Assembly: GCF_003815655.1 (NCBI RefSeq)
Contig: NZ_CP033917.1
Span: forward strand, 3,038,001-3,102,000
Direction of reading: 5' to 3'
DNA: 64,000 nucleotides
Origin: Chryseobacterium sp. G0201
Lineage (GTDB): Bacteria > Bacteroidota > Bacteroidia > Flavobacteriales > Weeksellaceae
Each line of letters begins with the position of its first letter. Positions within the stretch are counted from its first letter, which is position 1. Below, piece by piece: positions 28,010 through 37,590 of this stretch. Below the pieces are notes generated by a model. The model was not told the origin of the DNA. It ran no database searches and was given only the letters and a program-made list of their open reading frames with translations. The position numbers were made by a program, and so were the translations under genes.

Positions 28010-28908
28010 GTTATTTCAGTTAGGTTAATATCTTTAAAAACAGATGCGCCAATCAGGTCGTTGTTGGTAACCTGCATTTTTAAATTCCGACCGCCGTTTT
28101 TTTCTAAAATTTCTATTTCTAAGATTTGACCCTCCATCAACGTAAACTGATCCAGCAGGAAAATATCAAATGCTTCATCATGCTCTTCGACCTTCGGAAT
28201 TGTGGAATAATTCCGAAGCGGAGACAATATCCTGTCCTGCACAACTGTTCTTTTTAATTTCTTCTCATCCACAATCTTAAAACTGATGAAATCGACGGGA
28301 TACGGAATATTTCCGGAGTTTTTAAGGTGTATGATAAAATAGTATTTACCTTGATGAACATACAAACCTCGAAGCAAAAACTGAATTCCAAAGCTTTTGT
28401 TTCCGATGTGCTTGATGGTTCTTTTCGGATTTTTGTACAAGGTTTGCATCATCAGTTCTGTCAGCGAAGATGAGCTTCCATCCATCTCATCAAAAGTTAC
28501 ATCTGCAGCATATTCCTTTTCATTATTACGCTGGAGTTTAAGCAGATCGTAATTTAAAGTATCTGGATAAGAGCTGTAAAAAACATCGAAGCTGTAGAAC
28601 TTCCCATCTTCAGTGACCACTGAGAAATTGGTTTCTTCTTCAAAATCTCTTGTTGATGCTTTTACCCGTAAAACATTGGCAACATCATCAGCCTTGTTGG
28701 CAATCAGGTTTTCACTTCCTAAATCAACATATTTAATAGGTGAAGGAAATAATAAGTGTGTTGTTTTATTATACGTAACTTCCATTTTGTAGGATTCAAG
28801 CCTTGCCTGATTCAGTGACATCAAACCATCTTTATCCTGTGCATTGACTGAATGGTTGATGATGATAAATACTAGCAAAGTCATCCATTTATTTAAAATA
28901 TTTTTCAT
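28006..28908 (-). CDS. traN: Conjugative transposon protein TraN (DUF4138)
   Basis: The 300-residue protein has a signal peptide ending S-V-N-A-Q near 24. Then comes the TraN signature T-H-L-L-F-P-S-P-I-K-Y-V-D-L-G (about 45-59). A C-terminal Ig-like region with R-G-L-Y-V-H-Q-G-K-Y-Y-F follows. TraN is the periplasmic/outer-membrane core component, comparable to VirB9. It overlaps traO by 4 bases and follows traM by 21 bases. Confidence 0.85.
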   Translation of the reverse strand: MKNILNKWMTLLVFIIINHSVNAQDKDGLMSLNQARLESYKMEVTYNKTTHLLFPSPIKYVDLGSENLIANKADDVANVLRVKASTRDFEEETNFSVVTEDGKFYSFDVFYSSYPDTLNYDLLKLQRNNEKEYAADVTFDEMDGSSSSLTELMMQTLYKNPKRTIKHIGNKSFGIQFLLRGLYVHQGKYYFIIHLKNSGNIPYPVDFISFKIVDEKKLKRTVVQDRILSPLRNYSTIPKVEEHDEAFDIFLLDQFTLMEGQILEIEILEKNGGRNLKMQVTNNDLIGASVFKDINLTEIT

Positions 28909-28929
28909 TGAATTTTAATTTATTATTGG

Positions 28930-30261
28930 TTATTTTTTAGCCACCAAAAAAATTTGATGACCGGCTTTTACAGTAACTTTAGGCGTTCTGACCTTTCTCT
29001 GGAAATATCCTGAAACTCCCTGCACAACTCCACGTGTCAGATCAGAAGCTATTTGCTGGCCTGCAGATTGAGTCATCATAATGTTTGTTCCGGATGACTG
29101 GCTCATATTGGCAACTATGTCATTCACCGTATTTTGTTCCGGAGTATAGGGAATGTATAAACCCAATTGACCGTCATTATCGTGAATAGAAATTTCGACA
29201 GGTTGTATTGAGCCGCGATACTCGATACTTGATATTTTCATCTGTAATCTTCCACCTTGAAATTTGCAAGAAGCCCTCAGTACAGTTCCTGCTGGTACTA
29301 ATATTTTACCTAACATCATGGGTTCAGAAAGTCGTAATGAAATGAAACTTTCAGCAGTGACTATCTGGGTTTGATGGATTACTGCCCGTATGCTGTTCCG
29401 GGTTATTTGATTGTTGACCTGATTACCTTGGATACCTATGAAATTGTTTCTGTTCAAACTCGCTAGAAACATACTGTCAACAGGCTCACGGTACAAAGCA
29501 GATATTACATTTTTGTTGAGATGCTTTACTGAATTAATCTTAACCTTTGGTTGTGTTGGCTCAGATTTCACAGAGGTATCGGATGGTTTTGTCTCTACAA
29601 AATTTCCATTTTGATGAGAAGATGAAGGAAGATATTTTGCTGCCAATTGGTAAGATTTTTCCATCAGTTCCAACTGCTCATCAATTCCGCTACCTTTCGG
29701 TGTAGAATTATTGTGCAGAGATTCATTTTTTAATCTTGAAATCTCTTTTTTCAGATTGCTGACTTCCTGATCATCCCTACTGTAAAAGTTTCCCAAAGTT
29801 TGTTGTGCATTACGGTAACTGTTCATCGCATTTTGGTCGCCATGCGTCAGCATTCCCGACTGGTCGGTCGGGTTTAATTGAACGGATTGACCTGGTGAAA
29901 GATTGGTTGCCTGACCATCATTCCAGTAATCAGATAATGTAGTCAAAGTGTTTCTCTTTTCTTCATTTTTCTGTTCCAGCAGTTGCTGTTCATATGCTTT
30001 CTGCTTATCAGACTGCAGTTTGTCATCAGCTGCCTGTGGAACTGCTGAATTAAAACCGACATCTTCAATGAGAAGATTCTTCTCTTTGGGTTTAAAAATG
30101 AGATAGAGACAACCTGCACACACAACAGCCATTAAAAAATAAATAAGTGGTTTCTTGAATTTTTCAAATCTTTGCAGATTGCTCAATGACTGTTCCTCGT
30201 TAGCCATCCTATCGGAATTGCCTTCTGTAAGTCGTATCTGGGTTCTGTTCTCGTTATTCAT
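28930..30261 (-). CDS. traM: Conjugative transposon protein TraM
   Basis: The 443-residue protein has a cytoplasmic N-terminus, one transmembrane helix (about 37-57), a long Gln/Asn-rich linker with a coiled coil near 160-200, and a C-terminal domain (about 290-443). That domain has A-V-I-H-Q-T-Q and P-A-G-T-V-L-R-A. The layout is that of TraM, the VirB10-like channel protein spanning inner membrane and periplasm. Its start overlaps the traL stop by 8 bases. Confidence 0.85.
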   Translation of the reverse strand: MNNENRTQIRLTEGNSDRMANEEQSLSNLQRFEKFKKPLIYFLMAVVCAGCLYLIFKPKEKNLLIEDVGFNSAVPQAADDKLQSDKQKAYEQQLLEQKNEEKRNTLTTLSDYWNDGQATNLSPGQSVQLNPTDQSGMLTHGDQNAMNSYRNAQQTLGNFYSRDDQEVSNLKKEISRLKNESLHNNSTPKGSGIDEQLELMEKSYQLAAKYLPSSSHQNGNFVETKPSDTSVKSEPTQPKVKINSVKHLNKNVISALYREPVDSMFLASLNRNNFIGIQGNQVNNQITRNSIRAVIHQTQIVTAESFISLRLSEPMMLGKILVPAGTVLRASCKFQGGRLQMKISSIEYRGSIQPVEISIHDNDGQLGLYIPYTPEQNTVNDIVANMSQSSGTNIMMTQSAGQQIASDLTRGVVQGVSGYFQRKVRTPKVTVKAGHQIFLVAKK

Positions 30262-30496
30262 TATGAGGGGCTTTGTTAATTATACTTTGAGGAATTCCCT
30301 GAATATGACTAATGGAAAGGATATTGTTTCCGTTAGATGTTTCGTACCAAATGTAGGTGATGGTTAAAACCGTCAACATCACATATATTCCTAAAAAGAA
30401 CTTTGTCAATGTTCTCTGTCTGCTGTTGCTTAAGGATTTCCAATGGTTTTCGATCGAATCGATATATCGGTCAACTACTATTCTAAATTTTTTCAT
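30254..30496 (-). CDS. traL: Conjugative transposon protein TraL (DUF3989)
   Basis: I chose ATG 30496, giving 80 residues (M-K-K-F-R-I-V-V-D-R-Y-I). The longer frame would extend into the space after traK. One transmembrane helix lies at about 31-50. Size and position between traK and traM identify TraL, a small inner-membrane protein of the mating pore. Confidence 0.75.
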   Translation of the reverse strand: MKKFRIVVDRYIDSIENHWKSLSNSRQRTLTKFFLGIYVMLTVLTITYIWYETSNGNNILSISHIQGIPQSIINKAPHNE

Positions 30497-30506
30497 AATG
30501 TACATT

Positions 30507-31130
30507 TTAGCGTTCAACAGTTTCGATATCTTTATTTTCGATAACATTGAATTTTTCCATCGTAAATCCTTGGGGATTGTTGTCAGACCTTACAGAATTG
30601 ACAAGCATACAGCTGGTAATTAAACTTCTCTTGGTCAGATTGCTCGATCTGTAGATAAACTGCTTTGCGAAGGTCTCAACCTGGTACGGGTAGCTGTCAA
30701 AGTTGGCTGAAACACTGTCTATCTCAATTCTCTGCTGGATATTCCCTGAAATAATTCTGTTGTAATATCCTTTTTCTGAAAGGTCTTTGTAATAATTAAA
30801 TGCAGACTGATCAGCTAGATTGAATGCTCTTTTTACATTACTTTCAATCGCATTTTTATCCGGTGCAATCGTGAAGAAGAGTTCATGAAAACGTCTGACA
30901 TGCTCTCTTGCTTCAACGGGTCTGTTCAAAGACATGTCCTGAGATAAGGCAACCATCAATGATTTGCCATTATCCAATACATAAATTTTCTGACGCTGTT
31001 CTTCAGCAAACTCGTATGATTTGTATACAACAACCCCTACAACTCCGAAACATAACAGGGCAAAAATAAAAGTGAATAATCTGATTTGCCTGAAACTGTT
31101 TTCGATATTTTTTAAGATTTTAAATTCCAT
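30507..31130 (-). CDS. traK: Conjugative transposon protein TraK
   Basis: The 207-residue protein has a transmembrane helix (17-38) and a periplasmic domain with H-V-R-R-F-H-E-L-F-F near 78-87. The block S-E-K-G-Y-Y-N and a conserved R-S-N-L-T-K-R-S-L-I-T lie near the C-terminus. This is TraK, the VirB8-like inner-membrane assembly factor. It sits 14 bases after traJ. Confidence 0.85.
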   Translation of the reverse strand: MEFKILKNIENSFRQIRLFTFIFALLCFGVVGVVVYKSYEFAEEQRQKIYVLDNGKSLMVALSQDMSLNRPVEAREHVRRFHELFFTIAPDKNAIESNVKRAFNLADQSAFNYYKDLSEKGYYNRIISGNIQQRIEIDSVSANFDSYPYQVETFAKQFIYRSSNLTKRSLITSCMLVNSVRSDNNPQGFTMEKFNVIENKDIETVER

Positions 31131-31144
31131 ATTTTTTGTTTTAA

Positions 31145-32137
31145 TTATTTTAATAACCTTCCTGAAATATTTCCTGTTGCTGAACCGGCAGCTGCTCCTG
31201 CAACGTTTCCGGACTTCGATGCGGTCTGATTGACATTGCGCATAAAGTTTCCTGCACCTCCAGCCTGAATAACCCAGCCTGTTACGGTTGGAACAGTGAA
31301 GTAACCTATGATTCCGATAATCATGTAGATGATGTAAACGGTGTTGGACGTATCCGGAATAAAATTAGGATCAGCCAACATCTCTATGTCCCGTTCCAAA
31401 ATCAAAGTCTGTATTTTTGCAAGGATAGCGCTGAAAATATCTGCAACAGGTAGCCATAAATACACACTGATGTATCTGGTCAACCATTGCGTGAGTGTTG
31501 ATTGAAATCCATCCCAAACCGATATGGCAAAGGCGATTGGACCGAGTATGGACAGAACAATTAAGAAAAAGGTTCTGATGGTATCAATAACGAGTGCTGC
31601 TGCCTGAAAGAGAATTTCCAGAAATTCTCTAAAGCCATCTCTGATTTGTTTTTTAACTTCAAACATCTGCCTTTCCATATACATTCCTGACATCGTTACC
31701 AGATCCGATGGAGACCATCCTAGTTCTTCCAGTTTTTTATCAAACTCATCATCTGAAATCAGATATGCCATTTCAGGATTTCTGAGCATGGCTTCTCTTT
31801 CCAATAAATCTTTTTTCTGCTGAAGTTCATTCATATCCAAAACCTGATCCTCCAACATGGAATGACTGCCTTGAACAACGGGGCTTAAAACCCCGTTGAT
31901 ACTTCCTAAAACCAATGTTGAAAAAAACATAATGCAGATTCCGATAGCAAATGGTCTCAACATTGGAAATAGATCAATGGGTTCAGCACGGCTAAGTGCC
32001 TGCCAAACTTTAATGGCTACATAAAATAGTGCTCCCAATCCTGCAACACCCTTTGCAACTGCTGCCATATCTGCACACATCGGCATCATCTCATCGTAGA
32101 CTGTTCTTAAAACTTCGTGTAAGTTTGTAGGCTCCAT
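31145..32137 (-). CDS. traJ: Conjugative transposon protein TraJ
   Basis: I chose ATG 32137 (M-E-P-T-N-L-H-E-V-L-R-T), which begins directly after the traI stop. An upstream ATG at 32167 would overlap traI. The 330-residue protein has several hydrophobic helices (about 25-45, 60-80, 175-195 and 260-285) and L-L-R-P-F/M-L-R-P-F-A-I-G near 58. It matches TraJ, the VirB6-like polytopic channel component. The C-terminus is Gly/Ala-rich. Confidence 0.85.
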   Translation of the reverse strand: MEPTNLHEVLRTVYDEMMPMCADMAAVAKGVAGLGALFYVAIKVWQALSRAEPIDLFPMLRPFAIGICIMFFSTLVLGSINGVLSPVVQGSHSMLEDQVLDMNELQQKKDLLEREAMLRNPEMAYLISDDEFDKKLEELGWSPSDLVTMSGMYMERQMFEVKKQIRDGFREFLEILFQAAALVIDTIRTFFLIVLSILGPIAFAISVWDGFQSTLTQWLTRYISVYLWLPVADIFSAILAKIQTLILERDIEMLADPNFIPDTSNTVYIIYMIIGIIGYFTVPTVTGWVIQAGGAGNFMRNVNQTASKSGNVAGAAAGSATGNISGRLLK

Positions 32138-32138
32138 C

Positions 32139-32771
32139 TTACCAATACTTTTGATTCGACGTTCCATACAGATTAAGCACCCGTTGGGTGTTGTTCTGCT
32201 TCTTGGCTCTCAGGTAACTGACAGAAATATTCTTGTTCGTATAGTAACGAACCAGATTGTGATAGTCTTTTACAGCCTTATATACTTTATCAATAATATC
32301 CATCCTTTCTTTATCATTTAATGAAAGACTGCTGGTATTGACAATCTGTTTGAGCTCTTTTAAAAGTTCTGTACTTTCATTCAGTAATGTGGAATAGCCG
32401 TTCGCAATAGCAGTTAGTTCCTGAGCATTAAAGTTGGGATCATTCAACATTTTCCCGAAATTGTTCACATACATTTCGGAAACATCGCCAACCAGTAATA
32501 CAGTCTGCTGAACTTTTCTTGCATCCTTGACGAGATTGTTCACAGCTTTAAGTTTATCATAATATTCCTTACCCTGTTCGTAGACTTTCTTGACTTCATT
32601 GAAGTTTTTGACCACATTGGAAACTGTATTGGATGTCTGAACAATTTCATTGGCTGAATTCAAAATTCCTGAAGCCAGATTGGCTGGGTCTGTCACTACA
32701 AATTGTGCTTTTGCTGTGGAGGTCAACGCCACCGCTGTAACCATCATCGTGGTCATGATTAAATTTTTCAT
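32139..32771 (-). CDS. traI: Conjugative transposon protein TraI (DUF4141)
   Basis: The 210-residue secreted protein has a signal peptide ending S-T-A-K-A. D-P-A-N-L-A-S-G-I-L-N-S (28-39) and a long helical body follow, with a basic end Y-L-R-A-K-K-Q. It fits TraI of CTnDOT elements, comparable to VirB5-type periplasmic proteins. Its stop codon is directly followed by the traJ start. Confidence 0.85.
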   Translation of the reverse strand: MKNLIMTTMMVTAVALTSTAKAQFVVTDPANLASGILNSANEIVQTSNTVSNVVKNFNEVKKVYEQGKEYYDKLKAVNNLVKDARKVQQTVLLVGDVSEMYVNNFGKMLNDPNFNAQELTAIANGYSTLLNESTELLKELKQIVNTSSLSLNDKERMDIIDKVYKAVKDYHNLVRYYTNKNISVSYLRAKKQNNTQRVLNLYGTSNQKYW

Positions 32772-32791
32772 TGTTGTAAAATTTTAATTGA

Positions 32792-35299
32792 TTAATTTTC
32801 TTTTGTCGATTTGATTCGCTTTAGCGAAATCCTCTTGATCGCATGCTCGACATTGCCATCAAGTTCGTAAGCCAGGTTCATGACTTCCATTTTTTCTGTT
32901 TCTTCCGTCGTGTATGCTAAGTATTCTTCGGTAGAAACTTCCGTAGCGTAGACTGCTGAATGCGTTCCTCCCAATCCAATCCAGACTTCTTTGTAAAGTC
33001 TTCTCGGATCATTGTTCATATTGATGGAAAGTACCTGAGCTTTTTCTTTATCCGTTAAACCCAGCATCGCCTGGATATCATCAAACTTGTTCATGTACTT
33101 TCGCTGATCCAGTAAAATCTTACAGTCGGAATTGTTGATGATACTTTCTTTGACAATAGGAGACTGGATAATATCATCTACTTCCTGCGTTACGACAATG
33201 GCTTCGCCGAAGAATTTTCTGACGGTCTTAAACAGATATTTGATATATTCCGCCATGCCCTCTTTGGCAATAGCTTTCCAGGCTTCTTCGATGAGGATCA
33301 ATTTTCTGATTCCTTTGAGTCTTCGCATTTTATTGATAAAGACCTCCATGATAATGATGGTCACAATAGGAAATAGGATTTTGTGGTCTTTGATGGCATC
33401 GATCTCAAATACAATAAATCTTTTGGATAAAAGATCAAGCTGCTTGTCTGAATTGAGCAGATAATCATATTCGCCTCCTTTATAATAAGGCTCTAAAACA
33501 TTAAGAAAGTTCGCAATGTCAAAATCCTTTTCTCTGACTTTCTTTTTTTCAAGAACAGATAGATATTCTTCTTTTACAAATTCGTAAAAACCGTTAAATG
33601 AAGGATAGTCATTGTTATTTTTAATCTTTTCGATATATCCGCTAACTGCGTTGGACAGCGCTACTTCCTCTGATCTTGTGGGCGGTTCGTCATCTCTTTT
33701 CCATAGGGTGAGGATTAAGGTTTTAATGCTTTCTCTTTTTTCGATATCAAAGATGCCATCATCGGTGTAAAAGGGATTAAAGGCAATCGGATTGTTTTCC
33801 GTATAAGTAAAGTAAACGCCGTCTTCTCCTGTGGATTTGCCTTTAATTAATTCGCAGAGCCCTTGATATGAATTTCCAGTATCAACCAATAAGACATGAG
33901 CTCCCTGTTCATAATACTGCCTGACCATATGGTTGGTAAAGAATGATTTTCCGCTTCCAGAAGGTCCGAGAATAAATTTGTTCCGATTGGTAATAATTCC
34001 CTGTTTCATCGGAAGATCAGAGATATCCAAGTGAATAGGTTTTCCTGTTAAGCGATCCGCCATCTTGATTCCAAATGGTGAAGGTGAATTCTGATAATTG
34101 GTTTCCTGCGTGAAAAAACATACTGCGGGCTCTATGAACGTATAGAAACTTTCTTCTGCGGGAAAATCTGCTGCATTGCCGGGAATACCAGCCCAATATA
34201 AAGTCGCTGTATCTGTTGTGTTATGGCGGGGCTTACATTCCATAAGCGACAACGCACTTCCTGTATCATTTTTCAACTGCTTTAATTCCGCAGGATTATC
34301 AGACCATGACATCACATTGAAATGAGCACGGATGGATTGCAGTCCGAACGAATGGGCTTCATTCAGGTATTTTTCAATCCATTCTTTATTGATCTGATTG
34401 GCTCTGCTGTATCGCGCCAGCGAGTGCATATTCCTTGCAGACTTCTCAAATTTTGCCAGGTTTTCTGCACTGTTGTCGATAAACAGATACTGATTATAAA
34501 TGTGATTGCAATTGAGGAGCAGTCCCACTGGAGATGCAAATGACAATAAACAGTCGCTTCTGTCGGTGCTTAGTTTTTCATAACGGCTGTGAGAAGAAAT
34601 TCTTCCCGGTAAATCGTCAGTATCAGAAAGCGTATGCAGACTGATACGATTATTGCCGACTCTCATTTCTTCTGCTCCTAAATGTAAATCCTGTAGGGAA
34701 GGGTTAACGTCTCGGGATAATGTCAGATATTGCTCAAGTAATCCCGATTGTTTTTCTGTTCCGGTAATCTCATTCTCCGTCATCCGTTCCAAATGAACAT
34801 AACCACTGTCATTCATGATTCTTTCAAACTGATCGACTGTTTCCATAAATCTGCTCATTATCTCCTTATCCCTGATTTCCTTTGGAATAAGCTTTCCTTT
34901 GCAGAGCGATGAGAAATTACTCTGCATTCTCATTCTCTCTTTGCTTGTTTTGGTAAGAAAGAGGTAGCAATAATGGTTTAAAAATGGTCTCTCGTTAAAA
35001 TGCCTCTCAAATGATTTGGATAAAAAGCTTTGATCTTCTTTCGATAAGTCAGGATTATAGTTTTCCTTGATAAACCAATCCTGCTTGTGAACAATCGTGA
35101 AGTCAGGCAAGGTCTTAATAGCTTTAAACCAAGCTGAATGAATGGCTTCATATTCAGAGGAAGCAACGGTAAATAATTCCGGAAGGCTTACTTTAAAACA
35201 AACCGTAACATCAGCATCTTTTGATATAATACAGCTTTCTTCTACTGCCAGCAGTGGAAATTTACTTTCCAAAGTAGCGGCTTTCGATTGATTTCTCAT
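32792..35299 (-). CDS. traG: TraG, VirB4-type conjugation ATPase
   Basis: The 835-residue protein has an N-terminal VirB4-like domain and a C-terminal RecA-type ATPase. Walker A G-P-S-G-S-G-K-S lies at about 445-452, and the Walker B region is L-I-L-I-E-E-A-W-K-A-I. K-Y-L-F-K-T-V-R-K-F and V-T-Q-E-V-D-D-I follow. It powers assembly of the mating pore at the inner membrane. The start overlaps the traF stop by 4 bases, indicating translational coupling. Confidence 0.9.
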   Translation of the reverse strand: MRNQSKAATLESKFPLLAVEESCIISKDADVTVCFKVSLPELFTVASSEYEAIHSAWFKAIKTLPDFTIVHKQDWFIKENYNPDLSKEDQSFLSKSFERHFNERPFLNHYCYLFLTKTSKERMRMQSNFSSLCKGKLIPKEIRDKEIMSRFMETVDQFERIMNDSGYVHLERMTENEITGTEKQSGLLEQYLTLSRDVNPSLQDLHLGAEEMRVGNNRISLHTLSDTDDLPGRISSHSRYEKLSTDRSDCLLSFASPVGLLLNCNHIYNQYLFIDNSAENLAKFEKSARNMHSLARYSRANQINKEWIEKYLNEAHSFGLQSIRAHFNVMSWSDNPAELKQLKNDTGSALSLMECKPRHNTTDTATLYWAGIPGNAADFPAEESFYTFIEPAVCFFTQETNYQNSPSPFGIKMADRLTGKPIHLDISDLPMKQGIITNRNKFILGPSGSGKSFFTNHMVRQYYEQGAHVLLVDTGNSYQGLCELIKGKSTGEDGVYFTYTENNPIAFNPFYTDDGIFDIEKRESIKTLILTLWKRDDEPPTRSEEVALSNAVSGYIEKIKNNNDYPSFNGFYEFVKEEYLSVLEKKKVREKDFDIANFLNVLEPYYKGGEYDYLLNSDKQLDLLSKRFIVFEIDAIKDHKILFPIVTIIIMEVFINKMRRLKGIRKLILIEEAWKAIAKEGMAEYIKYLFKTVRKFFGEAIVVTQEVDDIIQSPIVKESIINNSDCKILLDQRKYMNKFDDIQAMLGLTDKEKAQVLSINMNNDPRRLYKEVWIGLGGTHSAVYATEVSTEEYLAYTTEETEKMEVMNLAYELDGNVEHAIKRISLKRIKSTKEN

Positions 35300-35637
35300 G
35301 CTGCAGCTTTTTTGGAGTTGGATTTTAGATATCTCAAGATTGACTTTCGGCTGATGATGTATTTAGGATGCTTTTTGTTTGCACCCAGTTTCATCAATCC
35401 GTGTTCTCCATATTTTCTGTTGAGTGAGAAAGTCTGCCAGATCAGTAAACTGGCACTTATACCTCCTAATCCCAAACAGAAATAAGTACTGACTCCTGCC
35501 ATGTACATAATCATGACCACAATTAAAAGACCTAACAGACCGCCTGCGAAAATGAAGAGGTACTGCGCTTTTAGTCCTTTGAACTCTACGGTTCTTCCGA
35601 TTCCTTTATTAATGTTATAGGTATTCATAATCATCAA
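35296..35637 (-). CDS. traF: Conjugative transposon protein TraF (DUF4133)
   Basis: The 113-residue protein begins near Y-N-I-N-K-G-I-G-R-T-V-E-F-K-G-L, the classic TraF N-terminus, and has two adjacent transmembrane helices (about 28-68). It is comparable to VirB3. It overlaps traG by 4 bases and follows traE by 2 bases. Confidence 0.9.
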   Translation of the reverse strand: MMIMNTYNINKGIGRTVEFKGLKAQYLFIFAGGLLGLLIVVMIMYMAGVSTYFCLGLGGISASLLIWQTFSLNRKYGEHGLMKLGANKKHPKYIISRKSILRYLKSNSKKAAA

Positions 35638-35639
35638 TT

Positions 35640-35945
35640 TTAAAGGAAGAATGAACGGAGAATAGTAGCTGCAACAATCAGGAAGATACAGGCTCCGAAC
35701 CAGCTTGCAGCAGTTTTACTGGTGTCAGGGTCGCCACTGCTGAATTTGTTGTACACTTTTACTCCTCCAATGAGTCCGACGACTGCTCCAATGGCATAAA
35801 TGAGTTGCGTAGCCGGCTCAAAATAGGAGGTAACCATTTGAGTGGCTTCGTTGATTCCGGCAGTTCCGTTTCCCTGAGCGGATAGATTGATGCTCATGAG
35901 TAAAGCTACTGCTGAAATCAGAAGCTTTTTTCTTTGTTTTTCCAT
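35640..35945 (-). CDS. traE: Conjugative transposon protein TraE (DUF4134)
   Basis: The 101-residue protein has a signal peptide (to about 24), then two transmembrane helices around the conserved I-G-A-V-V-G-L-I-G-G-V-K-V-Y-N-K and F-S-S-G-D-P-D-T. This is TraE, comparable to VirB2 pilin-like proteins. It is the first gene of the main transfer operon; a gene-free region of 573 bases lies upstream and should hold the promoter. Confidence 0.9.
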   Translation of the reverse strand: MEKQRKKLLISAVALLMSINLSAQGNGTAGINEATQMVTSYFEPATQLIYAIGAVVGLIGGVKVYNKFSSGDPDTSKTAASWFGACIFLIVAATILRSFFL

Positions 35946-36518
35946 AATGTAAACAGTTTAAATTGTTAGCATTACCCACAGTATGTGGGCTATGGGGACA
36001 AAGATGTTGGGTATACTGATGTGGAATCAGAGTATGACTTTAGAAGAGTTTACTTGGCTTTAATAGGTTGGGAAGTTTTTTCTTCTCGTTGCGTGGAACA
36101 GTGAATTACTTAGTGTTTTTATAAAACACCATCTACAGGGTAAAGAATTTCTTGTGGAGGCAGTTTGAGGCTGAAAAAAATAGCTAATCAACACTTATTA
36201 GTTAAGTTTGATTTTTGAATTTGAAAGGAAATAATTGAAAATTAGAATGAATTATTCTGACAATTTTACTCTTCGTTATTCGTTGTCAAAACATTTCTAT
36301 TAGATTACAGTCAACGTATAATATAAGTCCAATATCTAACAAAATATTATCACTATTGACATAAAAAAACCTGGCCGAAACCAGGTAAAAACTAATAACC
36401 ATGAAAACTCAAATTAAACATGAGAATCGTTTCTTTTTGAAGCAATAAGAATGCCCAAAAATTCTAAAAAAAATATAATTATAGTTATATAGTGTTAAAA
36501 ATGGGTTAAAAATTATTG
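35946..36518. other. Intergenic region between traE and traD
   Basis: This 573-base stretch holds a minus-strand terminator (36363-36386) after traD and presumably the traE promoter. A 15-codon frame on the plus strand (36401-36448) begins just after the hairpin. Otherwise I see AT-rich sequence without genes. Confidence 0.55.
36363..36386 (-). terminator. Terminator after traA-B-D operon
   Basis: On the minus strand ACCTGG-TTTCGG-CCAGGT is followed by a run of T. It separates the traABD operon from traE. Confidence 0.75.
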
Positions 36519-37148
36519 TTAAGTAAAATGAGTAATGTCAAATCCGTTAAAATTTTTGTTTTGGTAAAAAGAAGAATTAGAATTGTTTGCAGAAGAAAGG
36601 CTTCTGTCCAATAGCTCAGCAATCTTTATAGAAGCTCCTTCAATAGAATTTTCTAATAAATTGAATAATTCGGTTCCATGTATTTTTTGAATAATTTCTG
36701 CCGCTGTTTCCTTGTGAGATAATTCTGACTTTTGATCTTTCAGAAATGCCTCCACGGTATTTAATTCTTCAAAGGTTACCCCTGTGGCTAAACCGTTATC
36801 ATTATCGAAAATTTGATATTGACTCCATTCTTCTTCCTCTTCCTCAAAATCTGGAGTACTTCTGAAAACTTTATCTAATTCTTCCTGCGGAATTTGAATG
36901 TCAACTGTTTTATTGTTGATCTCTTCTTCAAAATTAGAAATTCTGTGCGTTTGTTTTTCAATACGGGACTCTCCGTCGTTGTTTGGCAATGTCTGGCTTT
37001 TTACATATTGAGACAGTCCCATAATACTTGAAGATGGTTTGGTATTTTCAGATGTAATTTCTTTTTCTAATCTTTTTTGAAAGACAATTTTTTCTTTCAT
37101 CATCAATACAATGATAATCAAAAGACAGACTAATATTAAAATTTCCAT
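36519..37148 (-). CDS. traD: Conjugative element protein TraD-like
   Basis: The 209-residue protein has one N-terminal transmembrane helix (1-20). A charged acidic middle (E-E-E-E-E-W near 104) and a helical region follow, with L-A-T-G-V-T-F-E-E-L-N and A-A-E-I-I-Q-K-I-H-G-T-E-L. Position as third gene after traA and traB in the same 2-base spacing supports TraD of CTnDOT-like elements. The function is not known. The symbol rests on position and general features. Confidence 0.6.
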   Translation of the reverse strand: MEILILVCLLIIIVLMMKEKIVFQKRLEKEITSENTKPSSSIMGLSQYVKSQTLPNNDGESRIEKQTHRISNFEEEINNKTVDIQIPQEELDKVFRSTPDFEEEEEEWSQYQIFDNDNGLATGVTFEELNTVEAFLKDQKSELSHKETAAEIIQKIHGTELFNLLENSIEGASIKIAELLDRSLSSANNSNSSFYQNKNFNGFDITHFT

Positions 37149-37150
37149 AA

Positions 37151-37588
37151 TTAAAAAAGGGGTTTAAAATGTTCATTGAAGTCCGAAGTAATAGCTTCCT
37201 CAAATAGTTCAAAATGATGTTCAAGAATATTATCCAGGTAAGCATAAAGAGGAATTTCATCCTGTCCTATAACCTGAATGATGCGAGATAATCTTTCATG
37301 ATATTCTTTGCGGATATAGATGGTTTTATCTCCTCGTTTTTTCATCGAATGGCTAACAAGAAATTGTATACCATAACTCTCCATATTTTTCAGCTTTGAA
37401 CTCTTTTTTTGATGTTGGACAGCTTTTTTTTCAAGAACATTCTTTTTATTAATTTCTGAGTTTTGAATCCCTGAATTATCAGTTTCAGGAATCTCTAAAC
37501 CTTCTTTTTTTACACCATCGACCATCATGTTCATCATCAGTTCTTCGTTAATATCTGGAGTAATGTTTTTCTTGATGTTTTTTTCCAT
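37151..37588 (-). CDS. traB: TraB-like protein with DUF3408 domain
   Basis: The 145-residue protein has a basic linker (50-70). The DUF3408 core is at about 85-135, with K-T-I-Y-I-R-K-E-Y-H-E-R-L and Y-L-D-N-I-L-E-H-H-F-E, like a ribbon-helix-helix DNA-binding protein. It lies between the ParA-like gene and traD, 2 bases from each, and is probably the partner of the ParA-type ATPase, as ParB-like small proteins often are. Confidence 0.8.
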   Translation of the reverse strand: MEKNIKKNITPDINEELMMNMMVDGVKKEGLEIPETDNSGIQNSEINKKNVLEKKAVQHQKKSSKLKNMESYGIQFLVSHSMKKRGDKTIYIRKEYHERLSRIIQVIGQDEIPLYAYLDNILEHHFELFEEAITSDFNEHFKPLF

Positions 37589-37590
37589 AA

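Noticed and set aside
36401..36448. 15-codon mini gene after a hairpin
   Set aside because: Too short to support as a gene; kept only as part of the look-alike leader observation.
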